23,257 bases of DNA from Rikenellaceae bacterium UBA1749 (GCA_002315675.1 DCHP01000094.1:1-23257), one strand, 5' to 3'. Shown: positions 7,750 through 16,082, counted from the first letter of the stretch. Numbers and translations: made by a program. Notes: generated by a model not told the origin, from the letters alone.

Positions 7750-7780
7750 AATGTAATGTTTTATCAGATTACTTTAATTA

Positions 7781-7874
7781 GTCTACTTGAAATTGTATGT
7801 TTTGTCGTTTTTACCAATAGCACAGACCTCTGTAATTGGTGCGTTTCTCAATATTCGGACTATTTCAAGTGGAC
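7781..7874 (-). repeat. Dispersed structured repeat, copy R2, with 13-bp terminal inverted repeats
   Basis: The ends are GTCTACTTGAAAT (7781-7793) and ATTTCAAGTGGAC (7862-7874), inverted repeats with one mismatch in 13. The centre folds into a nested hairpin on the minus strand: ACCAAT, then ACAGA, GG, TCTGT, then ATTGGT. The 86-bp core matches copy R1 at 5990-6075. It begins 3 bp after the aroK stop and ends about 30 bp before the POT transporter ATG. No transposase is present, so it is MITE-like or REP-like. Confidence 0.82.
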
Positions 7875-7877
7875 CCT

Positions 7878-8390
7878 TTATTTGTTTTTTAGAAAATTTA
7901 CAATGGCCAGTAGCCCATCAGCACGTCTTCCATTGGCATCATATTTGATATCTGCTAAGTTATAATATTTTTCACGTCTGCCCAAATTTTCGCTTACGAA
8001 ACTGGTGAGCTCATCGTGGCTCTTTCCCTCAATGAGCGGGCGCTTCTGGTGAGATTTTTCAAGTCTCATAACCAGCTCTTCAACACTTGCCCTGAGATAT
8101 ACTGTTAACCCTATTTCCTTGAGTCTTTCCATGTTATCTCCAAAGCAAGGAAGTCCTCCTCCGGTGGCAACAATGATGTTGTCCTCTTCCTTGAGTTTTT
8201 CAATTACTCTTCTTTCTGCTTCCCTGAAATAACTCTCTCCCTTTGCGCTGAAAATCTCGGGTATGGTCATGCATTCCATCTGTTCAATAAGTCTGTCGGT
8301 GTCAATGCATTTCATGCCCAGGGCATAAGATATCTGCTTTGAATATGATGACTTCCCGGATCCCATGTATCCCACCAGAATTATTCTCAT
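7878..8390 (-). CDS. aroK: Shikimate kinase
   Basis: A 170-residue P-loop kinase of normal length that phosphorylates shikimate at the 3-hydroxyl, the fifth step toward chorismate. The Walker A motif GYMGSGKSS is at residues 7-15. The DTDRLIE segment supplies the shikimate-binding Asp (about 31-37), Arg is present in YFREAE, GGGLP near 77-81 binds shikimate, and RPLIEGK is the lid. GRREKYY near the end carries the other conserved Arg. All key residues are present and the protein should be active in the cytoplasm. It starts 35 bp after the parC stop and is the last gene of the GH2-plsC-parE-parC-aroK run. Repeat R2 follows its stop codon directly and could act as its terminator. Confidence 0.94.
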   Translation of the reverse strand: MRIILVGYMGSGKSSYSKQISYALGMKCIDTDRLIEQMECMTIPEIFSAKGESYFREAERRVIEKLKEEDNIIVATGGGLPCFGDNMERLKEIGLTVYLRASVEELVMRLEKSHQKRPLIEGKSHDELTSFVSENLGRREKYYNLADIKYDANGRRADGLLAIVNFLKNK

Positions 8391-8425
8391 CAGTTTTGCT
8401 CAGTTTATGTAAAACATGTATCTAC

Positions 8426-11203
8426 TTAATTGTCTTCATCAAACAGATTCAGCTGAACAGGTTCAGGATCGTTGTATTCAACCTTTTCATACTTTCCGTT
8501 CTCTTTGCCATCGCTTTCAGGCTTTGGATTATCCTGATAGTCATCCACGTTATCCTGACCTTCGTCATTGTCTTCCATATCCTCTGCGTTGATATCTTCA
8601 TCCATATCTTCCTCTTCACGTTCGTAAGGCTCAAGAATGTTGATGGAGTCTATGATAAGCGTAGAAAGACGCTTTCCTTTGGCCTTGGCACTTTTTGCAC
8701 CTATAAAATCAGCGACATCTATTTCCTCGTTACTTCGTCCCTTGTATTTGCCTCCGAATACCAGTTCGAAATGAGGGTATCTGTCTCCGTTCAGAAGAAC
8801 GAATTGATCGTTTTCATCAATATATGGAAGAACCTTGTTGTTAGAATCTTCCGTAGTGAAACGTTTAATATAGTGAAGGTCAAGTTCCTTGTTAATGTAT
8901 ACGGCAGTGTAGACTTTATCAGGATCCCATTTCTCAACAAGTCTGACATCGTCAGGGAAATGCTGGCTCAGTTCATATCCGTTGGTATAATATGTCTTGT
9001 CTCCGGCAAAAACAATGATCTTGTCATCTGATTCAAATTCACCGAGAAGAATTCCCCTGCCTTCGTTGTTCAGCTTACGGACCTCAGGCTCCCACCATAC
9101 CTTTATGGCAGCAAGAGTAGAAATTCCTCGTTCCTTCAGGACTATTTTATGTATTGCATACCTTGTAAGTCTGTTTCCCTGGGATGATCGCCCCTTGATA
9201 AGGAGATTTGAGAAGTCTAGATCAATAATCAGATTCTTGATTCTTGCCCTGGCCTTCAGGTATATCTTAAGCGTTTCAGCCTCCCCGTTAGGGTTTACTG
9301 ACATGTACAGAATCTCAGAACCTGGAGTGCCTTTTGTCATATCATATACCTTGTCTCTTGTAATTGATGTGATGGCGCATCTTTTCATCATTACAGCACC
9401 GGCCTTGCCATCTCGGTATATGACATTGTAGATGGTCCTGTCGTCAGATTTCTTGAATACTCCAAGATAGTAAATGTTCTTCTCAAAGAACCGCTTGTCG
9501 CTGACCTTTGAAACAATATACTTACCTTCCTTAGTAAAGACGATGATATCATCCACATCGGAACAATCTGAAACGAATTCTTCCTTTTTCATCTGATTGC
9601 CGATACCATAGAAACCTTCAGCTCTGTTTACATACAGTTTTGCATTGTTCTCGGCAACCTTGAAGGCCTCAATCGAATCGAGTGATTCGATCCTTGTCTT
9701 TCTTTCGCGGCCTTCCCTGTATTTTTTAAGAAGGTTCTCGAAATAGCGGACTGTGTATTCTGTAAGATGATCAAGCTCGTTCTGAGTCTTTTTCATGTCA
9801 TCCTCAATACTCTTTATCTGCTGGTCAGCCTTGAAGGCGTCATACCTTGAAATTCTCATGATCTTAAGTTCTGTAAGATGAACTATATCGTCATGTACAA
9901 CTTCTCTTCTCAGCAGACTTTTGAATGGTTCCAGGGCCTTGTCTATTGTTTCATATACGGCCTCCTTGGTCGTACACTTTTCAATCAGGTTGTATATGTG
10001 GTTTTCAATGAAAATCTTTTCAAGCGATGCCTGATGCCATGCATCATTAAGTTCGCCTAGTTTTATTTCAAGTTCCCTGCCTAGTAAATATCTTGTCCTT
10101 TCAGTATTATGCCGTAATATCTCACTGACACCCATGAAAAGTGGTTTGCCATCATAAACAACGCATGAGTTTGGAGAAATGGAAATTTCACAATCTGTAA
10201 ATGCATATAGGGCATCTATTGTCTTGTCAGCCGAAACATCCTGTCCAAGGGTCAGAAGTATTTCCGCAGTTGCGGCAGTGTTGTCGTCTATTTTCTTTAT
10301 CTTGATTTTTCCGGTATCATTTGCTTTCGCAATTGATTCAATCAGTGTACTGGTTGTCTTGCTGTATGGGATTTCCGTGATTGTCAGTGTCCTGGCGTCA
10401 ACCTTGTTGATTTTGGCCCTGATTTTCACTGTACCGCCCTTGATACCATCATTGTACTTTGAAAAGTCTGCAATACCTCCGGTCGGAAAATCAGGATAAA
10501 GGGTGAAAGGTTCATTCTTCAGAACCTTTATCGAACACTCAATAAGTTCAATAAAGTTGTGTGGCAATATTTTTGATGCTAAACCTACAGCAATGCCTTC
10601 AACTCCCTGAAACAGGAGAAGGGGGAACTTGACAGGAAGAGTGACGGGCTCCTTGTTCCTGCCGTCGTAGCTGTTCATCCATTCTGTAGTCTTGTTGTTG
10701 AAAACGACCTCCTGAGCAAACTGAGTAAGTCTCGCCTCGATGTAACGAGGTGCTGCGGAGGAATCTCCGGTCAGTATGTTTCCCCAGTTTCCTTGGGTGT
10801 CGACGAGAAGTTCCTTCTGTCCTAGTCCGACAAGTGCATCGCCAATTGATGCGTCTCCGTGCGGATGGAACTGCATTGTATGACCAATGATATTGGCAAC
10901 CTTATTGTATCTTCCGTCATCCATTCTTTTAAGTGAATGCAGGATACGACGCTGGACAGGCTTAAGTCCATCTTCAAGATGTGGCACGGCACGTTCAAGG
11001 ATAACATATGATGCATAATCAAGGTACCAGCCTCTGAACATACCTGTGATTCTATGTGGTTGTGAGGCTTCCTCGTTCAGTATCTTTTCAAGTTTCTGCT
11101 GTTCTTTGGTCAAAAGGGACGAAACATTAATGTTCTCGCTTTCACCAGAAAACCCTTCTGTCGGATTTTCAATTATTTCCTGTTTATCTTTTTCGTCGCT
11201 CAT
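8426..11203 (-). CDS. parC: DNA topoisomerase IV subunit A (type IIA DNA cleavage subunit)
   Basis: A 925-residue GyrA/ParC family protein that breaks and rejoins DNA in the ParC2ParE2 enzyme, mainly decatenating chromosomes. LEDGLKPVQRRILHSL (76-91), FHPHGDASIGDALV (112-125) and SAAPRYIEARL (149-159) are the winged-helix and active-site motifs, with catalytic Tyr154. The quinolone-contact Ser of GyrA (Ser83) is Ala118 here, while the acidic partner is kept as Asp122. A long coiled-coil segment (about 390-510) and a C-terminal domain without a clear GyrA box follow. The last 70 or so residues are very acidic and probably disordered, ending QLNLFDEDN, which resembles a sliding-clamp binding motif. 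It starts 5 bp after the parE stop. ParC rather than GyrA is chosen from sequence character and pairing with the 611-residue B subunit. Confidence 0.93.
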   Translation of the reverse strand: MSDEKDKQEIIENPTEGFSGESENINVSSLLTKEQQKLEKILNEEASQPHRITGMFRGWYLDYASYVILERAVPHLEDGLKPVQRRILHSLKRMDDGRYNKVANIIGHTMQFHPHGDASIGDALVGLGQKELLVDTQGNWGNILTGDSSAAPRYIEARLTQFAQEVVFNNKTTEWMNSYDGRNKEPVTLPVKFPLLLFQGVEGIAVGLASKILPHNFIELIECSIKVLKNEPFTLYPDFPTGGIADFSKYNDGIKGGTVKIRAKINKVDARTLTITEIPYSKTTSTLIESIAKANDTGKIKIKKIDDNTAATAEILLTLGQDVSADKTIDALYAFTDCEISISPNSCVVYDGKPLFMGVSEILRHNTERTRYLLGRELEIKLGELNDAWHQASLEKIFIENHIYNLIEKCTTKEAVYETIDKALEPFKSLLRREVVHDDIVHLTELKIMRISRYDAFKADQQIKSIEDDMKKTQNELDHLTEYTVRYFENLLKKYREGRERKTRIESLDSIEAFKVAENNAKLYVNRAEGFYGIGNQMKKEEFVSDCSDVDDIIVFTKEGKYIVSKVSDKRFFEKNIYYLGVFKKSDDRTIYNVIYRDGKAGAVMMKRCAITSITRDKVYDMTKGTPGSEILYMSVNPNGEAETLKIYLKARARIKNLIIDLDFSNLLIKGRSSQGNRLTRYAIHKIVLKERGISTLAAIKVWWEPEVRKLNNEGRGILLGEFESDDKIIVFAGDKTYYTNGYELSQHFPDDVRLVEKWDPDKVYTAVYINKELDLHYIKRFTTEDSNNKVLPYIDENDQFVLLNGDRYPHFELVFGGKYKGRSNEEIDVADFIGAKSAKAKGKRLSTLIIDSINILEPYEREEEDMDEDINAEDMEDNDEGQDNVDDYQDNPKPESDGKENGKYEKVEYNDPEPVQLNLFDEDN
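8441..8455 (-). other. Clamp-binding-like motif QLNLF at the ParC C terminus
   Basis: Codons CAG CTG AAT CTG TTT encode Gln917 to Phe921, four residues from the end and at the tip of an acidic disordered tail. The bacterial beta-clamp (DnaN) motif is QL[S/D]LF or QxxLF. The match is by eye and binding is inferred. Confidence 0.45.
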
Positions 11204-11208
11204 GATTT

Positions 11209-13044
11209 CTAGTTGTTGCTGTCTACATCCTCACGTAGATTGTCAATAATAAAGTCTCTTCTTGTATCGGTATTTTTACCCATATAGAATTCCAGCATAT
11301 CGGAAATTGCGTCCTTGGATGATATCTTGACCTTTTCAAGTCTTATGTTTTCCCCTATAAAACCCTTGAACTCATCAGGTGAAATCTCTCCAAGACCTTT
11401 GAATCGCGTTATTTCGGGCTGACTTGAAAATTTCTTTATAGCCTTGTCCCTTTCATCTTCCGAATAGCAGTAGAACTGCTGTTTCTTGTCTCTGACCCTG
11501 AATAGTGGAGTCTGAAGAATATAGACATGATCCTGTCTGATAAGGTCAGGAAAGAATTGAAGGAAATATGTCAGCAGCAGAAGACGGATATGCATACCAT
11601 CAACATCGGCATCGGTGGCGATGATAATCTTGTTGTAGCGGAGGTTATCCATATCCTCTTCAATGTTCAGCGCAGCCTGCAGTAGGTTGAACTCCTCATT
11701 CTCGTATACAATCTTTTTCTGAAGTCCGAAGGTGTTCAGAGGCTTACCTCTAAGCGAGAATACAGCCTGGGTGTTTGCGTCACGGCTTTTTGTAATGGAA
11801 CCACTTGCAGAGTCACCCTCGGTTATGAAAATTGAGGAAGCTTCGGCAAGTGCATTCTTGTCTGTCAGGTGAATACGGCAATCCCTAAGCTTACGGTTGT
11901 TCAGTGATACCTTCTTTGCAAATTCCCTTGCTTTTTTCTGAACGCCGCTCATAGCTTTTCTCTCACGTTCGTTATCCTGAATCTTCTTTAGAATGGCATC
12001 AGCAATCAGAGGGTTCTTATGGAGATAGTTGTCAAGCTTCTCCTTCAGGAAATCGCCCACAAAAGCCCTTATTGACGTGCCGTTCTTGTCAACATCCTTG
12101 CTTCCGAGCTTTGTCTTTGTCTGACTTTCAAATACCGGGTCTATAACTCTCACTGAAATAGCTGCAATTATGGACATCCTTATGTCTGCAGGGTCGAAGT
12201 CCTTCTTGTAGAATTCCTTGAATACCTTTGCAACAGCTTCCTTGAATGCAGCCTGATGGGTACCTCCCTGAGTCGTGTGCTGACCATTTACAAAACTGTA
12301 GTATGTCTCATTGTAACCGTCTCCATGGGATATGGCAACTTCAATGTCATTGCCTTTAAGATGAATAGGTTCGTAGAGATATTTTTCTCCGAAATTCTGC
12401 TGGAGTAGGTCAATAAGTCCGTTGTTGCTCTTGTATGGAGTGTCGTTAAGCTTGAGTGTCAGACCTGAGTTAAGATAGCTGTAGTTCTTGAGCATCGTTT
12501 CGACATATTCCATATGATATTCATATGGGCCGAAAACAGACTCGTCAGCAACAAATATAATCCCTGTTCCGTTCTTTTCTCCAGGAACAGGTTCAGTGTT
12601 GTCTGTAATAAGTTTTCCTTCCGAGAATTCAACAGTTCTCTTCTTCTCGTCGCGAATGGAAAATGCTACGAATCTGCTTGAAAGGGCATTTACAGCCTTG
12701 GTTCCGACACCATTAAGACCGACACTTTTTGCAAAGGCCTCAGAGCCATATTTGGCTCCGGTGTTCATTCTGCCGACTGCATCCGGAAGGACTTCAAGGG
12801 GAATACCTCGACCATAGTCCCTGACAGTAACTTCCTTATCGTGTATGTATACTTCAATAGTCTTACCGGCACCCATAACAAATTCATCAATGGAATTATC
12901 GATAACCTCTTTGATCAATACATATATACCGTCATCATTCATGGAACCATCACCAAGCTTACCAATGTACATGCCTGGTCTCTGGCGTATATGTTCGTAC
13001 CACTCTAATGTCTGAAAATCATCTTTTGTATAGTCTGCAGCCAT
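11209..13044 (-). CDS. parE: DNA topoisomerase IV subunit B (ATPase subunit)
   Basis: A 611-residue GyrB/ParE family protein, the ATP-driven half of topoisomerase IV. The GHKL ATPase fold shows KEVIDNSIDEFVMGAG (about 43-58, with the Glu and Asn of the Bergerat fold), DYGRGIPLEV (about 96-105) and LNGVGTKAVNALS (about 129-141). The transducer domain follows with QTKTKLGS near 320. The TOPRIM domain has the metal-binding EGDSASGS (about 417-424) and DADVDGMHIR (about 497-506), and ends ITRFKGLGE and GKNTDTRRDFI, the usual B-subunit C-terminal motifs. The length suits ParE rather than the longer GyrB. It starts 1 bp after the plsC-facing junction (plsC stops at 13046 after the parE ATG at 13044) and is followed by parC after 5 bp, so A and B subunits are made from one message. 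Confidence 0.94.
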   Translation of the reverse strand: MAADYTKDDFQTLEWYEHIRQRPGMYIGKLGDGSMNDDGIYVLIKEVIDNSIDEFVMGAGKTIEVYIHDKEVTVRDYGRGIPLEVLPDAVGRMNTGAKYGSEAFAKSVGLNGVGTKAVNALSSRFVAFSIRDEKKRTVEFSEGKLITDNTEPVPGEKNGTGIIFVADESVFGPYEYHMEYVETMLKNYSYLNSGLTLKLNDTPYKSNNGLIDLLQQNFGEKYLYEPIHLKGNDIEVAISHGDGYNETYYSFVNGQHTTQGGTHQAAFKEAVAKVFKEFYKKDFDPADIRMSIIAAISVRVIDPVFESQTKTKLGSKDVDKNGTSIRAFVGDFLKEKLDNYLHKNPLIADAILKKIQDNERERKAMSGVQKKAREFAKKVSLNNRKLRDCRIHLTDKNALAEASSIFITEGDSASGSITKSRDANTQAVFSLRGKPLNTFGLQKKIVYENEEFNLLQAALNIEEDMDNLRYNKIIIATDADVDGMHIRLLLLTYFLQFFPDLIRQDHVYILQTPLFRVRDKKQQFYCYSEDERDKAIKKFSSQPEITRFKGLGEISPDEFKGFIGENIRLEKVKISSKDAISDMLEFYMGKNTDTRRDFIIDNLREDVDSNN

Positions 13045-13045
13045 A

Positions 13046-13786
13046 TTAATTAATGTGTCTTATTTTCTCGTACTCTGTTACAATAACTTCTTCAACCTTT
13101 GCCATCATCTTCTTTACATCCGTTGACTCTATTTCCGTTGCAGGAATGTATGGAAGTATCTTCAGTATGAATCTGTTCCCTGGATTTACCAGTCCTCCTT
13201 TAAGGCATTCGTAGTTGCCGACAATCACTGCAGGAACAATAGGGTATCCGCACTGTTTCGCGAGAAGGAACCCTCCGGCCTTGAAAGGTCCGATATCGCC
13301 GTTTCTGGTCCTTGTCCCTTCAGGATAAATAACCATGCTTACTCCCATGTCAAGGTTTTTTTTGCACATTTCCATCATATGCTTTGCTGATGCACCGGAT
13401 CCTCTGTCTACAAGGACATCTCCCCTCATAAACAACACCTGACCGATTATGACCATCTTCAGCACCTCTTTCTTGCTCACCCATCTGAGTGTCTTGTTCA
13501 AGCACAGGAAGATGGGGATATCAAAATATCCCTGGTGGTTTGACATTATGATGCAGGCTCCATCAGGAAGATTCTCTTTTCCTTCAACCTTTATGCGCCA
13601 TCCCCATAGCCATCCGACATGATATACGATACAGTACCATATCCTTGTTGAAAAGCATGTGATGTGGGCGTTTAATCTTTTACCAAGTGGATATGTCAGT
13701 ATCCACACGACAAATGTTGTAGCCATGAAAAATAGTGTCAGTAACACTATTGTAATGTAGAATACGTAACTTGAAACTTTTCTCAT
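13046..13786 (-). CDS. plsC: 1-acyl-sn-glycerol-3-phosphate acyltransferase
   Basis: A 246-residue membrane-associated acyltransferase, normally adding the second acyl chain to lysophosphatidic acid to give phosphatidic acid. One or two hydrophobic segments occupy residues 5-35. The catalytic NHQGYFD (HX4D) follows IIMSN near residue 82, and YPEGTRTRNGD with FKAGGF provides the glycerol-phosphate-binding EGTR block near 155-170. FMRGDVLVDRGS is also typical. All motifs are intact. It lies 17 bp after the stop of the GH2-like gene and its stop is 1 bp from the parE start, so it is in one operon with both. The pairing of lipid synthesis with topoisomerase genes has no obvious functional meaning. 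Confidence 0.93.
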   Translation of the reverse strand: MRKVSSYVFYITIVLLTLFFMATTFVVWILTYPLGKRLNAHITCFSTRIWYCIVYHVGWLWGWRIKVEGKENLPDGACIIMSNHQGYFDIPIFLCLNKTLRWVSKKEVLKMVIIGQVLFMRGDVLVDRGSGASAKHMMEMCKKNLDMGVSMVIYPEGTRTRNGDIGPFKAGGFLLAKQCGYPIVPAVIVGNYECLKGGLVNPGNRFILKILPYIPATEIESTDVKKMMAKVEEVIVTEYEKIRHIN

Positions 13787-13803
13787 AGAATCAGATTATC
13801 TCT

Positions 13804-16044
13804 TTATAGTTCGATTCTTGCAACTCCTCCGATAAGCAGGAATGATTTCTTGTTTTTACCTGTTTTTGTAAGTGTAATTGTAGTAGACTGTCCTGGTTCT
13901 ACATTTATTGTAAGAAGTTCGACTGGATTTATCTTGCCGCTTTCATCCATGGTGGCATGGATAACCTTGTAATTGTTAAGGTTCTTGTCAAGTCCGTTGA
14001 AAATCTCGTATGTATTCTTATCTATGCATTTTGCCTTAACGGGTCCGTTTGATACTGGTTCCTTTTCAGGCATGATAGGTCTGGAAATAACCTGTTCAGC
14101 CTCTTCATTAATTTTCTTCTGGGCAGATGATGCTGTCTGGGTGGAAACAGCAGCCTCAGTCGCAGTAGCAGTTGTAACTGCAGCAGCAGTTGCTGCTGAA
14201 GCAACAGCTTCTTCCTCCTCAACAATTACCTGGGCACTTTTGCTGGCTTTTTTCCCGAATAGTCCGCCTTTTTTCTCCTTTTTGGCTTTCTTGTCTTTGC
14301 CTTTTATTTTATCCCATAAATTAGGTGATTCCTGAATCTTTTCCGGCTCTTTGAAATTGTCAATAAGACCGATGTTCTCCGAGTATGTACTGTTGCCGAC
14401 ACGTCCGTCAATTGTTTCGCTTAGGAAACATCCCTGGTTGTTCTCCCAGAAGTCAGCTTCGTATGCAATCCGGTTTGGAATGTAAGGTTTATCTGCTCCC
14501 TCAACCTTTGGAGTGCATGGACTTACGCAAAGGTCACTAATCCACTGGTAACCTCCGTCAGAGTATGCTATGGGTCTGTACCCCTCAAGATTTTTAATTG
14601 CAACATAGGCATCATACATTGAACATCCGCATCCTGCGTCTTCACCCATTTCCCACATTATTATTGATGTATGGTCCTTGCCTTTTTCATAGGTGTCAAC
14701 TACTCTTGAAACATAGGAAGGAGACCATGCGGGATTGTTTGCAAGAGTCCCCCCCTTGTTCATGCTCGATGAAAGTCCATGGCTGCAGATAGGTGCAGTT
14801 TCAGAAACGTAGAATCCCATTTTGCTGGCAAGGTCATAAAAATCCTCGCATAATGGGTATGGTGTCCTTATGGCATTGAATCCGTTCGCCTTTAACCTTT
14901 TAAGCACATCCCTTTTCTGGTCATATGAACTGATGGATGCTACAAGTTCTGTATACAGGTCTGCATTGATGCCATATATCGGTTCCTTTTCTCCGTTTAT
15001 CAGAAGGTCTCCGTCCTTAACTTCAACCTGTCTGAAACCTACCTTTCTGATGACATTTTCGTATGTACGGCCTTCCCTTTTTACTCTGTAGACAATTGTG
15101 TACAGGTACGGGTTCTTGGCGCTCCAGAGATTTACATTCTTGATTGATGACATGAACCTAATGGTGTCAAACCTGTACCATCCAATGTCAACATCCTTAT
15201 AGTCACTGTTGACAATTCTTCCGTTGGCATCATAAAGGTCGTAATATACTGTCACTCTGTGAGTGTTGATAAGTTCAGTCTTAAGGATAAGGGCTGCTTC
15301 AAGAAGACCATTTTTGTATGTCGGATCCAAAGTTGTCTTGTGCATGAAATCGAACATACGGATCTTCGGCTGGGCAAAAACATATACATCACCGATAACG
15401 GAAGGTGAGAACTGTGTATCCCATCTTTCAAGAATGCTTTCTTCATTGTATGAATCCATAACAAGAGTCAAAGTGTTGCGTCCCCTTACTATTGCGCTTG
15501 ATATCTTTACTTCCTGCGGAATCATGCTTTCCCTTAGAACTGCGACCTTTTTCCCGTTGATGTAGATGGAAGTCTTGTTCGTCACACCTCCGATATGCAT
15601 GAATATTGCCTTATCCAGATAGTCGAAAGGAATGATAAAGTCGGTACGCAGTACAGTAAAACTGTTAGATGGCTCCATATCCAGTTTTTCTTCCATAACA
15701 GGTAGTCTGTCCGGGGTGTATAGCGGATTCTTCTTGTCTGCCTTTATGGTTGGAACTGTTACATTGTTCCATCCGCTTATGTTTGACGTGCGGACTGCAC
15801 TGGCAGTATCGGAAGTGATTGTTGTCTTCCAGACACCATTGAGAATTGATGCGTTTTCAAGACTGTCCCTGGTCTTTGACCATGCCTCCTTGACAGTTCG
15901 GTATGATATGAATTCTGCTCTGACTTTCTGTTTTCCATATTCTCTCTCAAATGGCTGATTATAGCTGTAGAACTGGCCATATGATTCTGAAAACAGGCAT
16001 AACAGCAGTACTGGAATAATTGTAATCCTAATATTCTTTCGCAT
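13804..16044 (-). CDS. Exported GH2-like protein with altered catalytic residues and a low-complexity insert
   Basis: A 746-residue exported protein with a Sec signal (residues 1-23, ending SYG). It follows the order of GH2 beta-galactosidase-like enzymes: jelly-roll sugar-binding domain (about 60-225, with NGVW and DFIIPFDYLDKAIFMHIGG), immunoglobulin-like domain (about 226-340, ending VIRKVGFRQVEV), TIM barrel (about 341-560) and a C-terminal beta domain (about 668-746). The GH2 acid/base motif W-x-x-G-N-E reads WEMGEDAG (464-471), so Asn-Glu is replaced by Glu468-Asp469. Glu529 in IAYEADFW may be the nucleophile. Between barrel and last domain, residues 577-668 form a Lys-rich, then acidic, then Ala/Thr-rich linker. 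Activity is uncertain. It is first in a run with plsC, parE, parC and aroK. Confidence 0.82.
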   Translation of the reverse strand: MRKNIRITIIPVLLLCLFSESYGQFYSYNQPFEREYGKQKVRAEFISYRTVKEAWSKTRDSLENASILNGVWKTTITSDTASAVRTSNISGWNNVTVPTIKADKKNPLYTPDRLPVMEEKLDMEPSNSFTVLRTDFIIPFDYLDKAIFMHIGGVTNKTSIYINGKKVAVLRESMIPQEVKISSAIVRGRNTLTLVMDSYNEESILERWDTQFSPSVIGDVYVFAQPKIRMFDFMHKTTLDPTYKNGLLEAALILKTELINTHRVTVYYDLYDANGRIVNSDYKDVDIGWYRFDTIRFMSSIKNVNLWSAKNPYLYTIVYRVKREGRTYENVIRKVGFRQVEVKDGDLLINGEKEPIYGINADLYTELVASISSYDQKRDVLKRLKANGFNAIRTPYPLCEDFYDLASKMGFYVSETAPICSHGLSSSMNKGGTLANNPAWSPSYVSRVVDTYEKGKDHTSIIMWEMGEDAGCGCSMYDAYVAIKNLEGYRPIAYSDGGYQWISDLCVSPCTPKVEGADKPYIPNRIAYEADFWENNQGCFLSETIDGRVGNSTYSENIGLIDNFKEPEKIQESPNLWDKIKGKDKKAKKEKKGGLFGKKASKSAQVIVEEEEAVASAATAAAVTTATATEAAVSTQTASSAQKKINEEAEQVISRPIMPEKEPVSNGPVKAKCIDKNTYEIFNGLDKNLNNYKVIHATMDESGKINPVELLTINVEPGQSTTITLTKTGKNKKSFLLIGGVARIEL

Positions 16045-16059
16045 ATATTGACTTCTTTC

Positions 16060-16082
16060 TTGTAAGACTACTTATCTTACAA
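16060..16082. promoter_or_regulatory. Inverted repeat over the GH2-operon promoter
   Basis: TTGTAAGA (16060-16067) and TCTTACAA (16075-16082) are exact inverted repeats around a 7-nt centre. They overlap the 3' end of the -7 element and the likely transcription start of the minus-strand gene, a position suited to an operator or to a hairpin at the 5' end of the mRNA. Confidence 0.4.

Noticed and set aside
8339..9031. A 230-codon plus-strand frame opposite parC
   Set aside because: It is antisense to the strongly conserved parC and aroK genes, very hydrophobic and Ile/Val/Phe-biased by composition.
13973..14335. Open frames opposite or out of phase in the GH2-like gene (for example 14022-14225 and 13973-14335)
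   Set aside because: They arise from the Lys- and Ala/Thr-rich low-complexity DNA. Translations are Leu/Arg- or Ser/Ala-biased with no family match.
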